From Bacteroidota bacterium (GTDB lineage Bacteria; Bacteroidota; Ignavibacteria; UBA10030): DNA of 62,737 nt. The notes beneath the pieces are model-generated. The model did not search any database. It was given only the letters and a program-made list of their open reading frames with translations, and was not told where the DNA came from. The DNA is taken from the NCBI GenBank assembly GCA_021813905.1, contig JAKAJH010000001.1, positions 1-62,737 of the forward strand, in the 5' to 3' direction. The position numbers and the translations under genes are program-made. This document shows, piece after piece, positions 26,367-34,703 of the stretch. Position 1 is the first letter of the stretch. The number at the start of each line of letters is the position of its first letter.

Positions 26367-27977
26367 ATGCAACTACAGTTCCTCGGTATTGGCGTGCTGA
26401 GCTGGATCACGTTCCTGCCGGTTCTGGGCATGATCGCCGTGCTCATCATTCCGAAAGAGAACCGCACCGCCATGAAGTGGACGGCGGTGGCCGCGACGTT
26501 CCTTCAGCTCGTGCTCGCGGTCCTCATCTACATGAACTTCAACTACAGCGCCACCGGGATCAACAGCCCCGAGGGGATGCAATTCGTGGAGAAGGCGCGC
26601 TGGATCGACGTGCAGAGTGTGGCCTGGTTCGGCCATGTGCGCATTGAGTACTTCCTCGGCGTCGACGGCATCAGCGTGCCGATGGTCATCCTGACCGCGC
26701 TGATCAGCTTCATCGCGGTATTCGCCTCCTGGAACATTGAGAAAGCGCTGAAGGGCTACATGGCGATGTTGCTCCTGCTCGACACCGGCATGATGGGCGT
26801 CTTCGTGGCACTCGACTTCTTCCTGTTCTATGTGTTCTGGGAGCTGATGCTGCTGCCGATGTACTTCCTGATCGGGATCTGGGGCGGACCGCGCCGGGAG
26901 TACGCCGCGATCAAGTTCTTCCTCTATACGCTGCTCGGCAGCGTGCTGATGCTGCTCGCGATCCTGGCGCTCTACTTCAGCGTCACCATGGTCGATCCGG
27001 CCACCGGTGAGAAGCTGCACACGTTCAATATGCTGGCGATGATGAATCCGGCCAACTTCGAGCCGGGCTCGCTGCTGGCGGGTGTGGGAACGGGGATGCG
27101 AACGCTCGCGTATCTGGCCTTGTTCATCGGGTTTGCGATCAAGGTGCCGATCTTCCCGTTCCACACGTGGCTGCCCGATGCGCACGTCGAAGCGCCGACA
27201 GCGATCAGCGTGATCCTGGCGGGTGTGCTGCTGAAGATGGGCACGTACGGTCTCATCCGCATCAGCTATCCGATCTTCCCCGAGCTGGCACAAAAGTACG
27301 CGTTTGCACTGGCGATCCTCGCGCTCATCAACATCGTCTACGGCGCCCTGTGCGCCATGGCGCAGAAGGATTTCAAGAAGCTCATCGCCTACTCCAGCGT
27401 GAGCCACATGGGCATCGTGCTGCTGGGCATGGCGGCGCTCAACACGCAGGGGCTGATGGGGGCGGTGTTCCAGATGTTCAATCACGGCACGATCACCGCA
27501 ATGCTCTTCCTTATCGTGGGCGTCATCTACGATCGCGCGCATACGCGTGACCTGGATGCCTTCGGCGGACTGGCACTGACGATGCCGAAATACGCCGGCA
27601 TTATGACCGTGGCGTTCTTTGCGGCGCTGGGTCTTCCGGGCCTGAGCGGATTCGTATCGGAAGCGTTCTCGTTCCTCGGCGCCTTTCAGGTCGATCGCCT
27701 TCGTGTCGTGACGATGGTCTCGACGCTGGGCATCATTCTGACGGCGGCGTACATGCTCTGGACGCTGCAACGGGTGTTCCTTGGCAAAGCGAACGAGAAG
27801 TGGGCCTCAATGCCCGATGTGAACGGCCGCGAACTCTTCACGCTGGTACCGCTCGCGATCGTCGTGCTGGTGCTGGGCATTTATCCGTCATTCATGCTCA
27901 ATCTGATGACGACATCCGTGAACCATCTGGTGGACGTTCTGGCACGCGGAGGCGCCGCGGTGGCCATGGTGCCGTAG
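26367..27977 (+). CDS. nuoM: NADH-quinone oxidoreductase subunit M
   Basis: The 536-residue antiporter-like subunit carries FYVFWELMLLPMYFLIGIWGG (near residue 150), with the conserved glutamate, and GFAIKVPIFPFHTWLPDAHVEAPTAISVILAGVLLKMGTYGLIR (near 255-298), with the lysine of the proton channel. YSSVSHMGIVLLG follows near 345. Helix number is about fourteen. A GGGAGTTGAGAGA site precedes the ATG. Nothing is missing relative to the family. Confidence 0.96.
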   Translation: MQLQFLGIGVLSWITFLPVLGMIAVLIIPKENRTAMKWTAVAATFLQLVLAVLIYMNFNYSATGINSPEGMQFVEKARWIDVQSVAWFGHVRIEYFLGVDGISVPMVILTALISFIAVFASWNIEKALKGYMAMLLLLDTGMMGVFVALDFFLFYVFWELMLLPMYFLIGIWGGPRREYAAIKFFLYTLLGSVLMLLAILALYFSVTMVDPATGEKLHTFNMLAMMNPANFEPGSLLAGVGTGMRTLAYLALFIGFAIKVPIFPFHTWLPDAHVEAPTAISVILAGVLLKMGTYGLIRISYPIFPELAQKYAFALAILALINIVYGALCAMAQKDFKKLIAYSSVSHMGIVLLGMAALNTQGLMGAVFQMFNHGTITAMLFLIVGVIYDRAHTRDLDAFGGLALTMPKYAGIMTVAFFAALGLPGLSGFVSEAFSFLGAFQVDRLRVVTMVSTLGIILTAAYMLWTLQRVFLGKANEKWASMPDVNGRELFTLVPLAIVVLVLGIYPSFMLNLMTTSVNHLVDVLARGGAAVAMVP

Positions 27978-28022
27978 GATCCGTCACTGGATCCGCGCTG
28001 AACTCTGACTCGTGTATCGCCT

Positions 28023-29522
28023 ATGATGCTGACATCCATTCTTGAGAGTATCGCAACATTCGTCCCCGAGACGGTGCTCGTCGCCACCTTCTGTGTGACG
28101 CTGGTGAGCGGCCTGATCGCCCGGCGCAAGCCCGCCGTGCCGGCAGCGCTCGCGTTTGTCGGCATGCTGGTGACGCTCTGGGCGGTGTTGCAGCAGGCCG
28201 GCACGGACCGGACTATCTTTTCGGGCCTCCTTGCGGTCGATCCGTTCGCGGTCTTCTTCAAGGGGATCGTGACCGTCACGACGCTCTTCATTCTGCTGTT
28301 CTCGTACTTCTCCACGGAAGTGCAGACCAGCGTGCGCCGGTTGGCGGAGTATTACGCGCTGATCACGGCCATGGCCCTCGGCATGTTCCTGATGGCCGGC
28401 GCCAACAACATGCTGATGATGGTCCTGGGCATGGAACTCACGTCGCTTTCGTCCTACATCCTGGCGGGATTCACCAAGGAGGCGTCCGATTCGAGTGAAG
28501 CGTCGCTGAAGTACATCATCTACGGCGCGCTGTCATCCGGGCTGATGCTCTACGGTATCTCGATCCTGTTCGGTCTGACGGGCACCCTGGGCTTCGCGGA
28601 TCTGAACCACGCGATCGCCAACGCAGTGCCGAACTACTTCGCGCTGCTTGTGGCGACGATCCTGATCATCGCCGGATTCGGCTACAAGATCTCCGCGGTG
28701 CCGTTCCATTTCTGGACGCCGGACGTGTACGAGGGTGCCCCGGTGACGATCACCGCCTTCCTGTCGGTGGCGTCCAAGGCGGCGGGATTCGCAATGCTGA
28801 TGCGGTTCTTCAAGGTGGTCTTCATCGACACGAGCGTGCTGGCGCTGCCCGCGGGGATGTGGGCCTCGCTCTACGGGTTCGAATGGAACAAGCTGCTCGC
28901 CGTGCTGTCCGTGCTGACGATGACGCTCGGCAATCTCGTGGCGGTCTGGCAGAACAATCTGAAGCGCCTGCTGGCCTACTCGAGCATCGCGCACGCCGGC
29001 TACATGCTGATGGGAATCGTCGTCCTCAGCGATAAAGGACTGGCGGCGGTGTTGCTCTATTTCATCGTCTACCTGTTCATGAATCTCGGCGCCTTTTACG
29101 TCGTCATGCTCGTGGCGGACCGGACCGGAAGCGAAGACATCGATTCGTACAAGGGTCTCGGCTACCGGGCGCCGCTGCTGGGTGTCGCCATGGCGATCTT
29201 TCTGGTCTCGCTGACCGGACTGCCGCCGACGGCGGGATTCATCGGAAAGCTTTATCTGTTCGCGGCGCTGCTGGATGCGCGGTGGATCTGGCTGGCGATT
29301 GTGGGGGCCATCAACAGCGTGATCTCGCTGTACTATTACGCACGCGTCTTCCGCAACATGTTCCTCCGCGATCCGGAAGGGCAGGCGACGCCGGTATCGA
29401 TCGGTCGGGCACAGACGGTGCTGCTCCTGGTTCTGCTGGTTCCGACGCTGCTGTTCGGGCTCTACTTCTCGCCGCTGGTCGATCTCGCGAATGCGTCGCT
29501 GGTGATGGTGGGTGTGCGGTAA
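28023..29522 (+). CDS. nuoN: NADH-quinone oxidoreductase subunit N
   Basis: The 499-residue antiporter-like subunit has about fourteen helices. LMMVLGMELTSLSSYILAGF (near residue 135) holds the conserved glutamate, and GYKISAVPFHFWTPDVYEGAPVTITAFLSVASKAAGFA (near 219-256) holds the channel lysines. YSSIAHAGYMLMG lies near 318. It closes the operon and is followed within 30 bases by a clear terminator. Confidence 0.96.
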   Translation: MMLTSILESIATFVPETVLVATFCVTLVSGLIARRKPAVPAALAFVGMLVTLWAVLQQAGTDRTIFSGLLAVDPFAVFFKGIVTVTTLFILLFSYFSTEVQTSVRRLAEYYALITAMALGMFLMAGANNMLMMVLGMELTSLSSYILAGFTKEASDSSEASLKYIIYGALSSGLMLYGISILFGLTGTLGFADLNHAIANAVPNYFALLVATILIIAGFGYKISAVPFHFWTPDVYEGAPVTITAFLSVASKAAGFAMLMRFFKVVFIDTSVLALPAGMWASLYGFEWNKLLAVLSVLTMTLGNLVAVWQNNLKRLLAYSSIAHAGYMLMGIVVLSDKGLAAVLLYFIVYLFMNLGAFYVVMLVADRTGSEDIDSYKGLGYRAPLLGVAMAIFLVSLTGLPPTAGFIGKLYLFAALLDARWIWLAIVGAINSVISLYYYARVFRNMFLRDPEGQATPVSIGRAQTVLLLVLLVPTLLFGLYFSPLVDLANASLVMVGVR

Positions 29523-29551
29523 GAGGGGAAAAGAAGTGGCAGATGTTCACA

Positions 29552-29580
29552 GGCCCCGCGCAATGCGGGGCTTTGTGTTT
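29552..29580 (+). terminator. Intrinsic terminator of the nuo operon
   Basis: GCCCCGC (29553-29559) and GCGGGGC (29565-29571) form a 7-bp GC stem with a 5-base loop, followed by the T-rich TTTGTGTTT. It lies 30 bases after the nuoN stop and between convergent nuoN and coaX. The rest of the spacer to 29697 shows nothing else. Confidence 0.82.
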
Positions 29581-29697
29581 CTTGGGGGGATGCGATGAGC
29601 GGATCGACTCTGATTCCCCGAAGAACGCCGGTCAGTCGGGGGCGACAGACAGTCTTCCTGCCGTTGCTTCAATCTCGCGGCAATGCGCGCTGAATCC

Positions 29698-30507
29698 TCA
29701 CCGTCTCTTCTTCCCCCGTTCCGTCCGTTCGGAGATCAGGCGGATGCCTTCCAGCACCAGTGTCGGCTCCACGTGAGCGATGGTGTTCGAGTTGCGGCTC
29801 ACGAAGGTCGAGAATCCGCCGGTGGCGATAACCGTGGCGCGTGTTCCTTCCTTCTTTACCACAACCTGCTGGATCCGCTTGATCATTCCTTCCATTGAAT
29901 CCACGGCGCCCCACAGGATGCCCGCCTGCATGCTGCTGACGGTATCCGTTCCGATGATTGTTGCCGGAAGCTGCAGTCCGATCTTCGGGAGTTTGGCGGC
30001 GCGCCGATGCAGATCGGCCGCGGATGTCTCGATACCCGGAGCGATCACGCCGCCGAGGTAATCTCCGTTCTCCGCAATGACGTCGTACGTCGTTGCCGTG
30101 CCGAAATCAATGATGATCAACGGACCGCCGTACTTCTCGTACCCCGCGACGGCATCGCAGAGCCGGTCCGCCCCGACGGCTTTGGGGTCTTCATAGAGGA
30201 TCCGGAATCCCAGGTCCAGATCCGATCCGACGATGAGGGGCTCGACACGGAAGTGCGTCCGCACCATCGTCCGGTACACATCCGTGAGGTCGGGGACGAC
30301 GGATGAAATGCCCACGCCGGCGATGGACTTCGGCGCGACCCCGGCCATGGAAAGGAACTGCAGCACCGGCACGCTGATCTCGTCCGCCGTTCGCTGCAAC
30401 GCGCTGGTGAGCCGCCAGTCGGCGATCAGCCGCGTGGCCCTGAAGATGCCCAGCACCGTGTGGGTGTTTCCAATGTCGATGGCCAGGAAAAGCTTCGATT
30501 GAGCCAT
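29698..30507 (-). CDS. coaX: Type III pantothenate kinase
   Basis: The 269-residue enzyme phosphorylates pantothenate in the first step of coenzyme A synthesis. It has the ASKHA-fold motifs of CoaX: FLAIDIGNTHTVLGIF at the N-terminus (phosphate 1), VGADRLCDAVAGYEKYGG near residue 108, and IIDFGTATTYDVIAENGDYLGGVIAPGI near 128-155 (phosphate 2 and the catalytic aspartate). Type III kinases need a monovalent cation and resist CoA feedback. It lies 14 bases after birA in the same direction, a frequent pairing. Confidence 0.96.
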   Translation of the reverse strand: MAQSKLFLAIDIGNTHTVLGIFRATRLIADWRLTSALQRTADEISVPVLQFLSMAGVAPKSIAGVGISSVVPDLTDVYRTMVRTHFRVEPLIVGSDLDLGFRILYEDPKAVGADRLCDAVAGYEKYGGPLIIIDFGTATTYDVIAENGDYLGGVIAPGIETSAADLHRRAAKLPKIGLQLPATIIGTDTVSSMQAGILWGAVDSMEGMIKRIQQVVVKKEGTRATVIATGGFSTFVSRNSNTIAHVEPTLVLEGIRLISERTERGKKRR

Positions 30508-30521
30508 GAGAAAAGAGTCCT

Positions 30522-31298
30522 TCAGGAGACAGTTGTGACATCCGCTGCGTAGACGGTTTCCGTGCGGCTGCCGTGGTCGACCACGAGACCGCCGTCATCC
30601 GCGAGACGCAGAACAGTCACCGGGTGTTTCCGTCCGCCCTGATCCACGACCGCGGGGCGGCCGAACATGCGGCATCGGGCCCGCCATGCGTTCAGCACGG
30701 CGCCGGCGTCGCCTTGTTGCAGCGAAGCGTACCAGCGGTCAAGCGAACCAAGCGCGGATCGCAGGAGCGTGATGCGATCCACCGGCGCGCCGGTCACCAT
30801 CCGCAACGAAGTGGCGGGAAGGCGCAAACCGTCGGGCATGCTCGTCTGGTTCACATTGATCCCGATGCCGACAATGACCGAGCCGGTTTGGGCACGGCCG
30901 AGTGTGCCTTCCAGCAGGATGCCGCAGAATTTGAGTCCGCCGAGCAGCAGATCGTTCGGCCATTTGGTCTCGGGTGGCCGCCTGGTCACTCTCTCAACCG
31001 CCTCCGCGACGGCCGTTGCCGCCGCAAATGTCAGAAGCACGCGTTGATCAGGAGGAAGCGACGGGCGCAACAGCACCGAGAACAGCAGGCTGGTCCCGGG
31101 CTCGCTTCGCCAGGAGCGCCCCTGGCGTCCTCGTCCCGCCGTCTGCTGATCCGCCACAATGACGGTGCCCTCCGGTGTGCCCTGATCGGCGAGTTCCCGC
31201 GCCCGCAGATTCGTCGAGTCGGTGCTGTCCAGGCAGACCACCCGGCTGCCGACCACGCCCGTCGTCAGCCCCTGCGTGATGTCATCGGCGGAGAACAT
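30522..31298 (-). CDS. birA: Biotin-[acetyl-CoA-carboxylase] ligase, no DNA-binding domain
   Basis: The 258-residue enzyme activates biotin with ATP and attaches it to the carrier lysine of biotin-dependent carboxylases. GRGRQGRSWRSEPGTSLLFSVLLRP (near residue 53) is the biotinyl-AMP loop and KWPNDLLLGGLKFCGILLEG (near 112) contains the catalytic lysine region. The N-terminal winged helix of E. coli BirA is absent, so this is a monofunctional ligase and cannot repress biotin genes. The start is directly next to the stop of the upstream peptidase gene. Confidence 0.94.
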   Translation of the reverse strand: MFSADDITQGLTTGVVGSRVVCLDSTDSTNLRARELADQGTPEGTVIVADQQTAGRGRQGRSWRSEPGTSLLFSVLLRPSLPPDQRVLLTFAAATAVAEAVERVTRRPPETKWPNDLLLGGLKFCGILLEGTLGRAQTGSVIVGIGINVNQTSMPDGLRLPATSLRMVTGAPVDRITLLRSALGSLDRWYASLQQGDAGAVLNAWRARCRMFGRPAVVDQGGRKHPVTVLRLADDGGLVVDHGSRTETVYAADVTTVS

Positions 31299-32870
31299 TC
31301 ACTGTGCCGGTCCGCCAGGCTTTCGGTCAAGCTGGCGCGGAAAGTCGGCGACTTTCCAGCCGGTCGCATAGATCACCCGGCCGATGCTCAGCATGCGGTC
31401 GTACAGAATCTTGTCCGGCGTATCCGTCGGTTGATGGTAGTCGGCATGGAGACCGGTGAAGAAGAAGGACACCGGAACCCCCTTGCTGGCGAAATTGTAG
31501 TGATCGCTCCGGCGATACAGCTGTTCCGGATCGGATTCGTCATTGTACTTGTAGTCGAAGTCAAGCCGCTCGGTTTGTGCGTTTGCCGCCCGAAGCAAGC
31601 TGTCAAGCTCGGGGCTGATCTTGTCTGAACCGATCACATACACATACTGCGTTTCGCCTTTCTGCTCGTGCGGCGGATCGACCCGGCCGATCATGTCAAT
31701 GTTCAGGTCGGCCACCGTCCGGTCAAGCGGTATCACCGGATGGGTGGTGTAGTACTTTGATCCGAGCAGGCCTTTCTCCTCGCCGACAACGGTGAGAAAG
31801 AGCAGGGTCCGCTTCGGGCGCACGGGATTCGTTGCGAAAGCCCGGGCCAGTTCCAGAATCGTGGATGTTCCGGATGCATCATCATCCGCACCGCGATAGA
31901 TCCGTCCGTCCGTGCCGATACCGAGATGATCATAGTGAGCGGAGAAGACGACGACCTGATCCTTCAGGAGCGGATCGCTTCCTTCGATCGTGCCGATGAC
32001 ATTCTCCGTCGAACGGTCTTCCTGAAGCATATGACTGTCAAGCGTGACACTCACGCCGGGAAGGGTGATGGGAGCGAACGTCGGTGAGCTCTGCGCGGAC
32101 GTGCGTGCCTCTTCGAGCGTCAGACCGGCCGCGCGAAGCAGGGACGTCGCCAGGGACGGTGAAATGAAGATTCGTGGTGCCGACGTCATGCGGCTGCGGG
32201 ATTCTTCGCCGACAAGCGACATGCGTCCGCGGACCGGCGGGAAGTCCCGGATGATCTTCGAGACCGCGTCGAAAGACGCAGCGCCCTCGGCATCCGTGAT
32301 GACGAGCGTTGCCCTGATGCCGCGGTCCCTGCGCTGCGCGAACAGCCGGCGCATGGACTGCATGCGGGACGTGTCGGGTGCCGCCGTGCGGCTGCCGGCG
32401 AAGATCAGGATGATCTTGCCGTCGAGCACACCATCCTCGGTTGGCACTTTTGAATCGGCGAAGCCGGCGAAAACCACCGGCCCCTGAAGCGTCGTATCGC
32501 GTGCGCCGTCGGTCATGAACTCATCCCCCCAGCGATACCTGGTTGATGCGTCACCCGCCCGGACCGCAAGCGAAGATGCCGGATCGACCTTTCGCAGGAT
32601 GACGTCGAAATGCTGAAGATACGTGCCATCATCACCCATCGGTTTCAGCCCGAAGGAGCGGAACTCGTCGGCGATGTACGTGGCGGCGCGCTTTTGGCCG
32701 GGGTACGACGTCTCACGCCCTTCGAGCGAATCCGCCGTCAGCACCGCTTCATATCCGCGTAAGTCGTCCGAGTTCATCGACTTGTACCCGGGCATTTCAT
32801 CAGAGGGAATATCCTGCGCGGCGATTCGGACAGCCGCAAGCATCATCAATCCAACGATCATACGTCTCAT
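31299..32870 (-). CDS. Secreted M28-family aminopeptidase with a PA-like domain
   Basis: From the ATG at 32870 the protein has 523 residues. The N-terminal MRRMIVGLMMLAAVRIAAQ is a signal peptide. The M28 zinc-peptidase motifs are VFSAHYDHLG (first metal His and Asp), GADDDASGTSTILELARAF (bridging Asp), VGEEKGLLGSKYY (general base and metal Glu), DLNIDMIGR (metal Asp) and RSDHYNFASKGVPVSFFFTG (last His). The insert between about residues 130 and 290 looks like a protease-associated domain. It should cleave N-terminal residues of peptides in the periplasm or outside. The frame stays open upstream of 32870, but that extension lacks a signal peptide. Confidence 0.9.
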   Translation of the reverse strand: MRRMIVGLMMLAAVRIAAQDIPSDEMPGYKSMNSDDLRGYEAVLTADSLEGRETSYPGQKRAATYIADEFRSFGLKPMGDDGTYLQHFDVILRKVDPASSLAVRAGDASTRYRWGDEFMTDGARDTTLQGPVVFAGFADSKVPTEDGVLDGKIILIFAGSRTAAPDTSRMQSMRRLFAQRRDRGIRATLVITDAEGAASFDAVSKIIRDFPPVRGRMSLVGEESRSRMTSAPRIFISPSLATSLLRAAGLTLEEARTSAQSSPTFAPITLPGVSVTLDSHMLQEDRSTENVIGTIEGSDPLLKDQVVVFSAHYDHLGIGTDGRIYRGADDDASGTSTILELARAFATNPVRPKRTLLFLTVVGEEKGLLGSKYYTTHPVIPLDRTVADLNIDMIGRVDPPHEQKGETQYVYVIGSDKISPELDSLLRAANAQTERLDFDYKYNDESDPEQLYRRSDHYNFASKGVPVSFFFTGLHADYHQPTDTPDKILYDRMLSIGRVIYATGWKVADFPRQLDRKPGGPAQ

Positions 32871-33079
32871 TGTAACTTCAGTGCTCCTTAATGTGGCCGA
32901 ATGCGCATGACTGTACCCAAAAACCCCAATAAATGCAAGACGAAACACGCCTGAAATATTTTCAGGCCCATCTGCCGATTTGCCGGTGGGTCGTTGACAG
33001 CTCGTCAGGCGGCATGACAGAAGGTGGTGAGGTGCTTTGCGAGTCGACGGAATCTGCGCTGAAATCGAATTGCTGCGGA

Positions 33080-33095
33080 TGGCACACGGCTTGCA
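33080..33095 (+). promoter_or_regulatory. Sigma-54-type (-24/-12) promoter of the hsp20 operon
   Basis: TGGCAC, five bases, then TTGC, with the required GG-N10-GC spacing (GG at 33081-33082, GC at 33093-33094). Ten of ten core bases of TGGCAC/TTGC match. The expected transcript start is about 33106, giving a leader of roughly 40 bases before the first hsp20 ATG (33148). The rest of the 277-base spacer from 32871 shows no gene. Confidence 0.7.
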
Positions 33096-33147
33096 GGATG
33101 AGGTGCAGTCATCAATCACGAACCAAACTATTCAGGAGGTTGCTGCA

Positions 33148-33555
33148 ATGCTGATGCGATTTGATCTTCCCCGAACCTATGACAGTCTGCTTGACGACGT
33201 GATGCGTTGGGATGTGCGGCCGACGACGCGGTCGTTCTCTCCGGCGGTGGACGTGGCCGAGCAGGAAAACGAAATGGTCGTCCGGATGGAACTCCCCGGC
33301 GTGAAGAAGGAAGACGTAAAGATCGTGTTCGAAAACGACGTGCTCACGATCAGCGGCGAACGCAAGCCGTACGAGATCCCGGACGATGCAAAGGTGCTGC
33401 TGAACGAGATGCGCGTCCGGCAGTTCTCACGGTCGATCGAATTCGGCCCGGATATCGATGCGGCGCGGATCTCGGCCGGGATGGACAACGGCATCCTGCG
33501 AGTCATCCTTCCCAAGGCGGAAGCAGCCCGTCCGCGAACGATTGAGGTGAAGTAA
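33148..33555 (+). CDS. Small heat shock protein (Hsp20), copy 1
   Basis: The 135-residue chaperone has an alpha-crystallin domain: PAVDVAEQENEMVVRMELPGVKKEDVKIVFENDVLTISGERK (about residues 32-73), and the closing GILRVILPKAEAARPRTIEVK in which I-L-P-K is the usual I-x-I/V-like anchor region. Such proteins hold unfolding proteins as oligomers without ATP. CAGGAGGT sits eight bases before the ATG at 33148. It is the first of three hsp20 genes, downstream of a sigma-54-type promoter. Confidence 0.94.
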   Translation: MLMRFDLPRTYDSLLDDVMRWDVRPTTRSFSPAVDVAEQENEMVVRMELPGVKKEDVKIVFENDVLTISGERKPYEIPDDAKVLLNEMRVRQFSRSIEFGPDIDAARISAGMDNGILRVILPKAEAARPRTIEVK

Positions 33556-33561
33556 GGCGCC

Positions 33562-33596
33562 GGAGGGATGGGTGATGGAAGACGGGAAACAGGATG
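33562..33596. repeat. Heptanucleotide repeat tract, NGGGNNA type, entering hsp20 copy 2
   Basis: Five 7-nt units in one register (33562, 33569, 33576, 33583 and 33590) share a G-rich positions 2-4 core. The first unit supplies the GGAGGG ribosome site and the later units encode the first residues of the next gene. It is shorter and more degenerate than the tracts at 5408-5574 and 21326-21424, so the case rests partly on their presence. Confidence 0.5.
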
Positions 33597-33973
33597 CCTT
33601 GATGCGAAGGCCGGAGGATGCTCTGCAGCGCGTTCCCGTGCCGCCCGAGCGAATCGTGACGCCGGTGGCGGATCTCTTCGAGACCGGCGACGCGTTCATC
33701 ATGAAGCTCGATATGCCGGGCACCGCGAAAGAATGCATCCATCTGAGCATTGAATCCGACCGTCTGGCCATCCGCGCCTCGGTCGCGGTCCCGCATCCGG
33801 CATCGGCGCACGTATTGTTCAGTGAAATCGGTCACAAGAAATACCTCCGGGAATTCAACCTCGGGGACGGCATCGATCGGGACAAGATCGACGCGCTGTA
33901 TGAAGACGGCGTCCTGACCATCCTGCTGCCGAAAACCGAGGCTCTGCGACCCCGGACGATTCCGATTCGGTAA
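33575..33973 (+). CDS. Divergent Hsp20-family protein, copy 2
   Basis: The 132-residue protein has a recognisable but drifted alpha-crystallin fold: PVADLFETGDAFIMKLDMPGTAKE (about 29-52), then IHLSIESDRLAIRAS, and the closing LYEDGVLTILLPKTEALRPRTIPIR. The middle region lacks the usual SGERK-like loop and has shortened strands. It may form mixed oligomers with its neighbours. ATG 33575 is preferred over the adjacent GTG at 33572; GGAGGG lies at 33562-33567. The N-terminal codons coincide with a heptanucleotide tract. Confidence 0.8.
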   Translation: MEDGKQDALMRRPEDALQRVPVPPERIVTPVADLFETGDAFIMKLDMPGTAKECIHLSIESDRLAIRASVAVPHPASAHVLFSEIGHKKYLREFNLGDGIDRDKIDALYEDGVLTILLPKTEALRPRTIPIR

Positions 33974-34010
33974 CAGAACATCAGTTCGCATTGTGAAAGG
34001 AGAACAGATC

Positions 34011-34478
34011 ATGGCACTCATTCGATGGAACCACACACGCGACCTTCCGTCGTGGCCCTCGGAGGTCTTCGGACTTCAGAGGGATGTCAATCGCATGTTC
34101 GACAATTTCTTCCGCGGCGGTCTGCAGGACGACAGCACAGAGCTTTCGGCCTGGACACCGGCCGTGGATATCGCCGAGCAGAAGGACGCCTATCTCGTGA
34201 AGGTGGAACTCCCCGGCGTCCGCAAGGAGGACGTGAAGATCACGCTCGAATCCAGCATCCTCACGATCCGCGGAGAGAAGAAGCAGGATACGGAAACCGC
34301 GACGGAGAACTACCATCGCGTCGAGCGGTGCTACGGATCCTTCCAGCGTTCCTTCACGCTGCCGACCACGGTAAAGGCCGATCGCATCGAAGCGGTCTAC
34401 AAGGACGGTATCCTCAATATCACGCTGCCGAAGGCCGAGGAAGCGAAGCCGAAACAGATCGAAGTGAAGGTGAAGTGA
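34011..34478 (+). CDS. Small heat shock protein (Hsp20), copy 3
   Basis: The 155-residue protein is the most typical of the three: MALIRWNHTRDLPSWPSEVFGLQRDVNRMFDNFF as the N-terminal arm, WTPAVDIAEQKDAYLVKVELPGVRKEDVKITLESSILTIRGEKK as the first half of the alpha-crystallin domain, RSFTLPTTVKADRIEAVYKDGILNITLPKAEEAKPKQIEVK as the second half. AAAGGAGA precedes the ATG at 34011. It ends the hsp20 operon and is followed by a stable hairpin. Confidence 0.96.
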   Translation: MALIRWNHTRDLPSWPSEVFGLQRDVNRMFDNFFRGGLQDDSTELSAWTPAVDIAEQKDAYLVKVELPGVRKEDVKITLESSILTIRGEKKQDTETATENYHRVERCYGSFQRSFTLPTTVKADRIEAVYKDGILNITLPKAEEAKPKQIEVKVK

Positions 34479-34530
34479 TCCTGTCCGATGCCCGGAACCG
34501 GAATTGTCTGTTCAGGATGATGTCCGGTAG

Positions 34531-34561
34531 CGGTCGGGTCTGCGGTGGGCGGACCCGACCG
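34531..34561 (+). terminator. Stem-loop terminator after the hsp20 operon
   Basis: CGGTCGGGTC (34531-34540) and GACCCGACCG (34552-34561) form a perfect 10-bp stem; the following TCGTTGTTGTC is only moderately T-rich. It separates hsp20 from dnaK. Confidence 0.65.
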
Positions 34562-34626
34562 TCGTTGTTGTCGAGCGCGTGAACACCGACATCGCCGTCC
34601 GCACGCGTGGCGGACGGGAATGTCTG

Positions 34627-34654
34627 TTGTCATGCAACGAGTATGAAGTACAAT
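34627..34654 (+). promoter_or_regulatory. Probable promoter of dnaK
   Basis: TTGTCA (34627-34632), a 16-bp spacer and TACAAT (34649-34654) precede dnaK by about 50 bases. No CIRCE-like inverted repeat is visible between it and the start codon, so HrcA control is not supported here. Confidence 0.5.
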
Positions 34655-34703
34655 CTCAGTCGCGGCCGCGGGCCGCACGCTGTGCACGAAAGGAGACAGT
34701 GTC

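Noticed and set aside
29552-29571. Bidirectional terminator for nuoN and coaX
   Set aside because: Only the plus strand has a T-rich tail; coaX needs another stop signal that I could not see.
31299-33119. 606-residue version of the M28 peptidase
   Set aside because: The extra 83 residues lack a signal peptide and run through the spacer that holds the hsp20 promoter; the signal peptide begins at 32870.
34560-34703. CIRCE element upstream of dnaK
   Set aside because: No TTAGCACTC-N9-GAGTGCTAA-like repeat is present.
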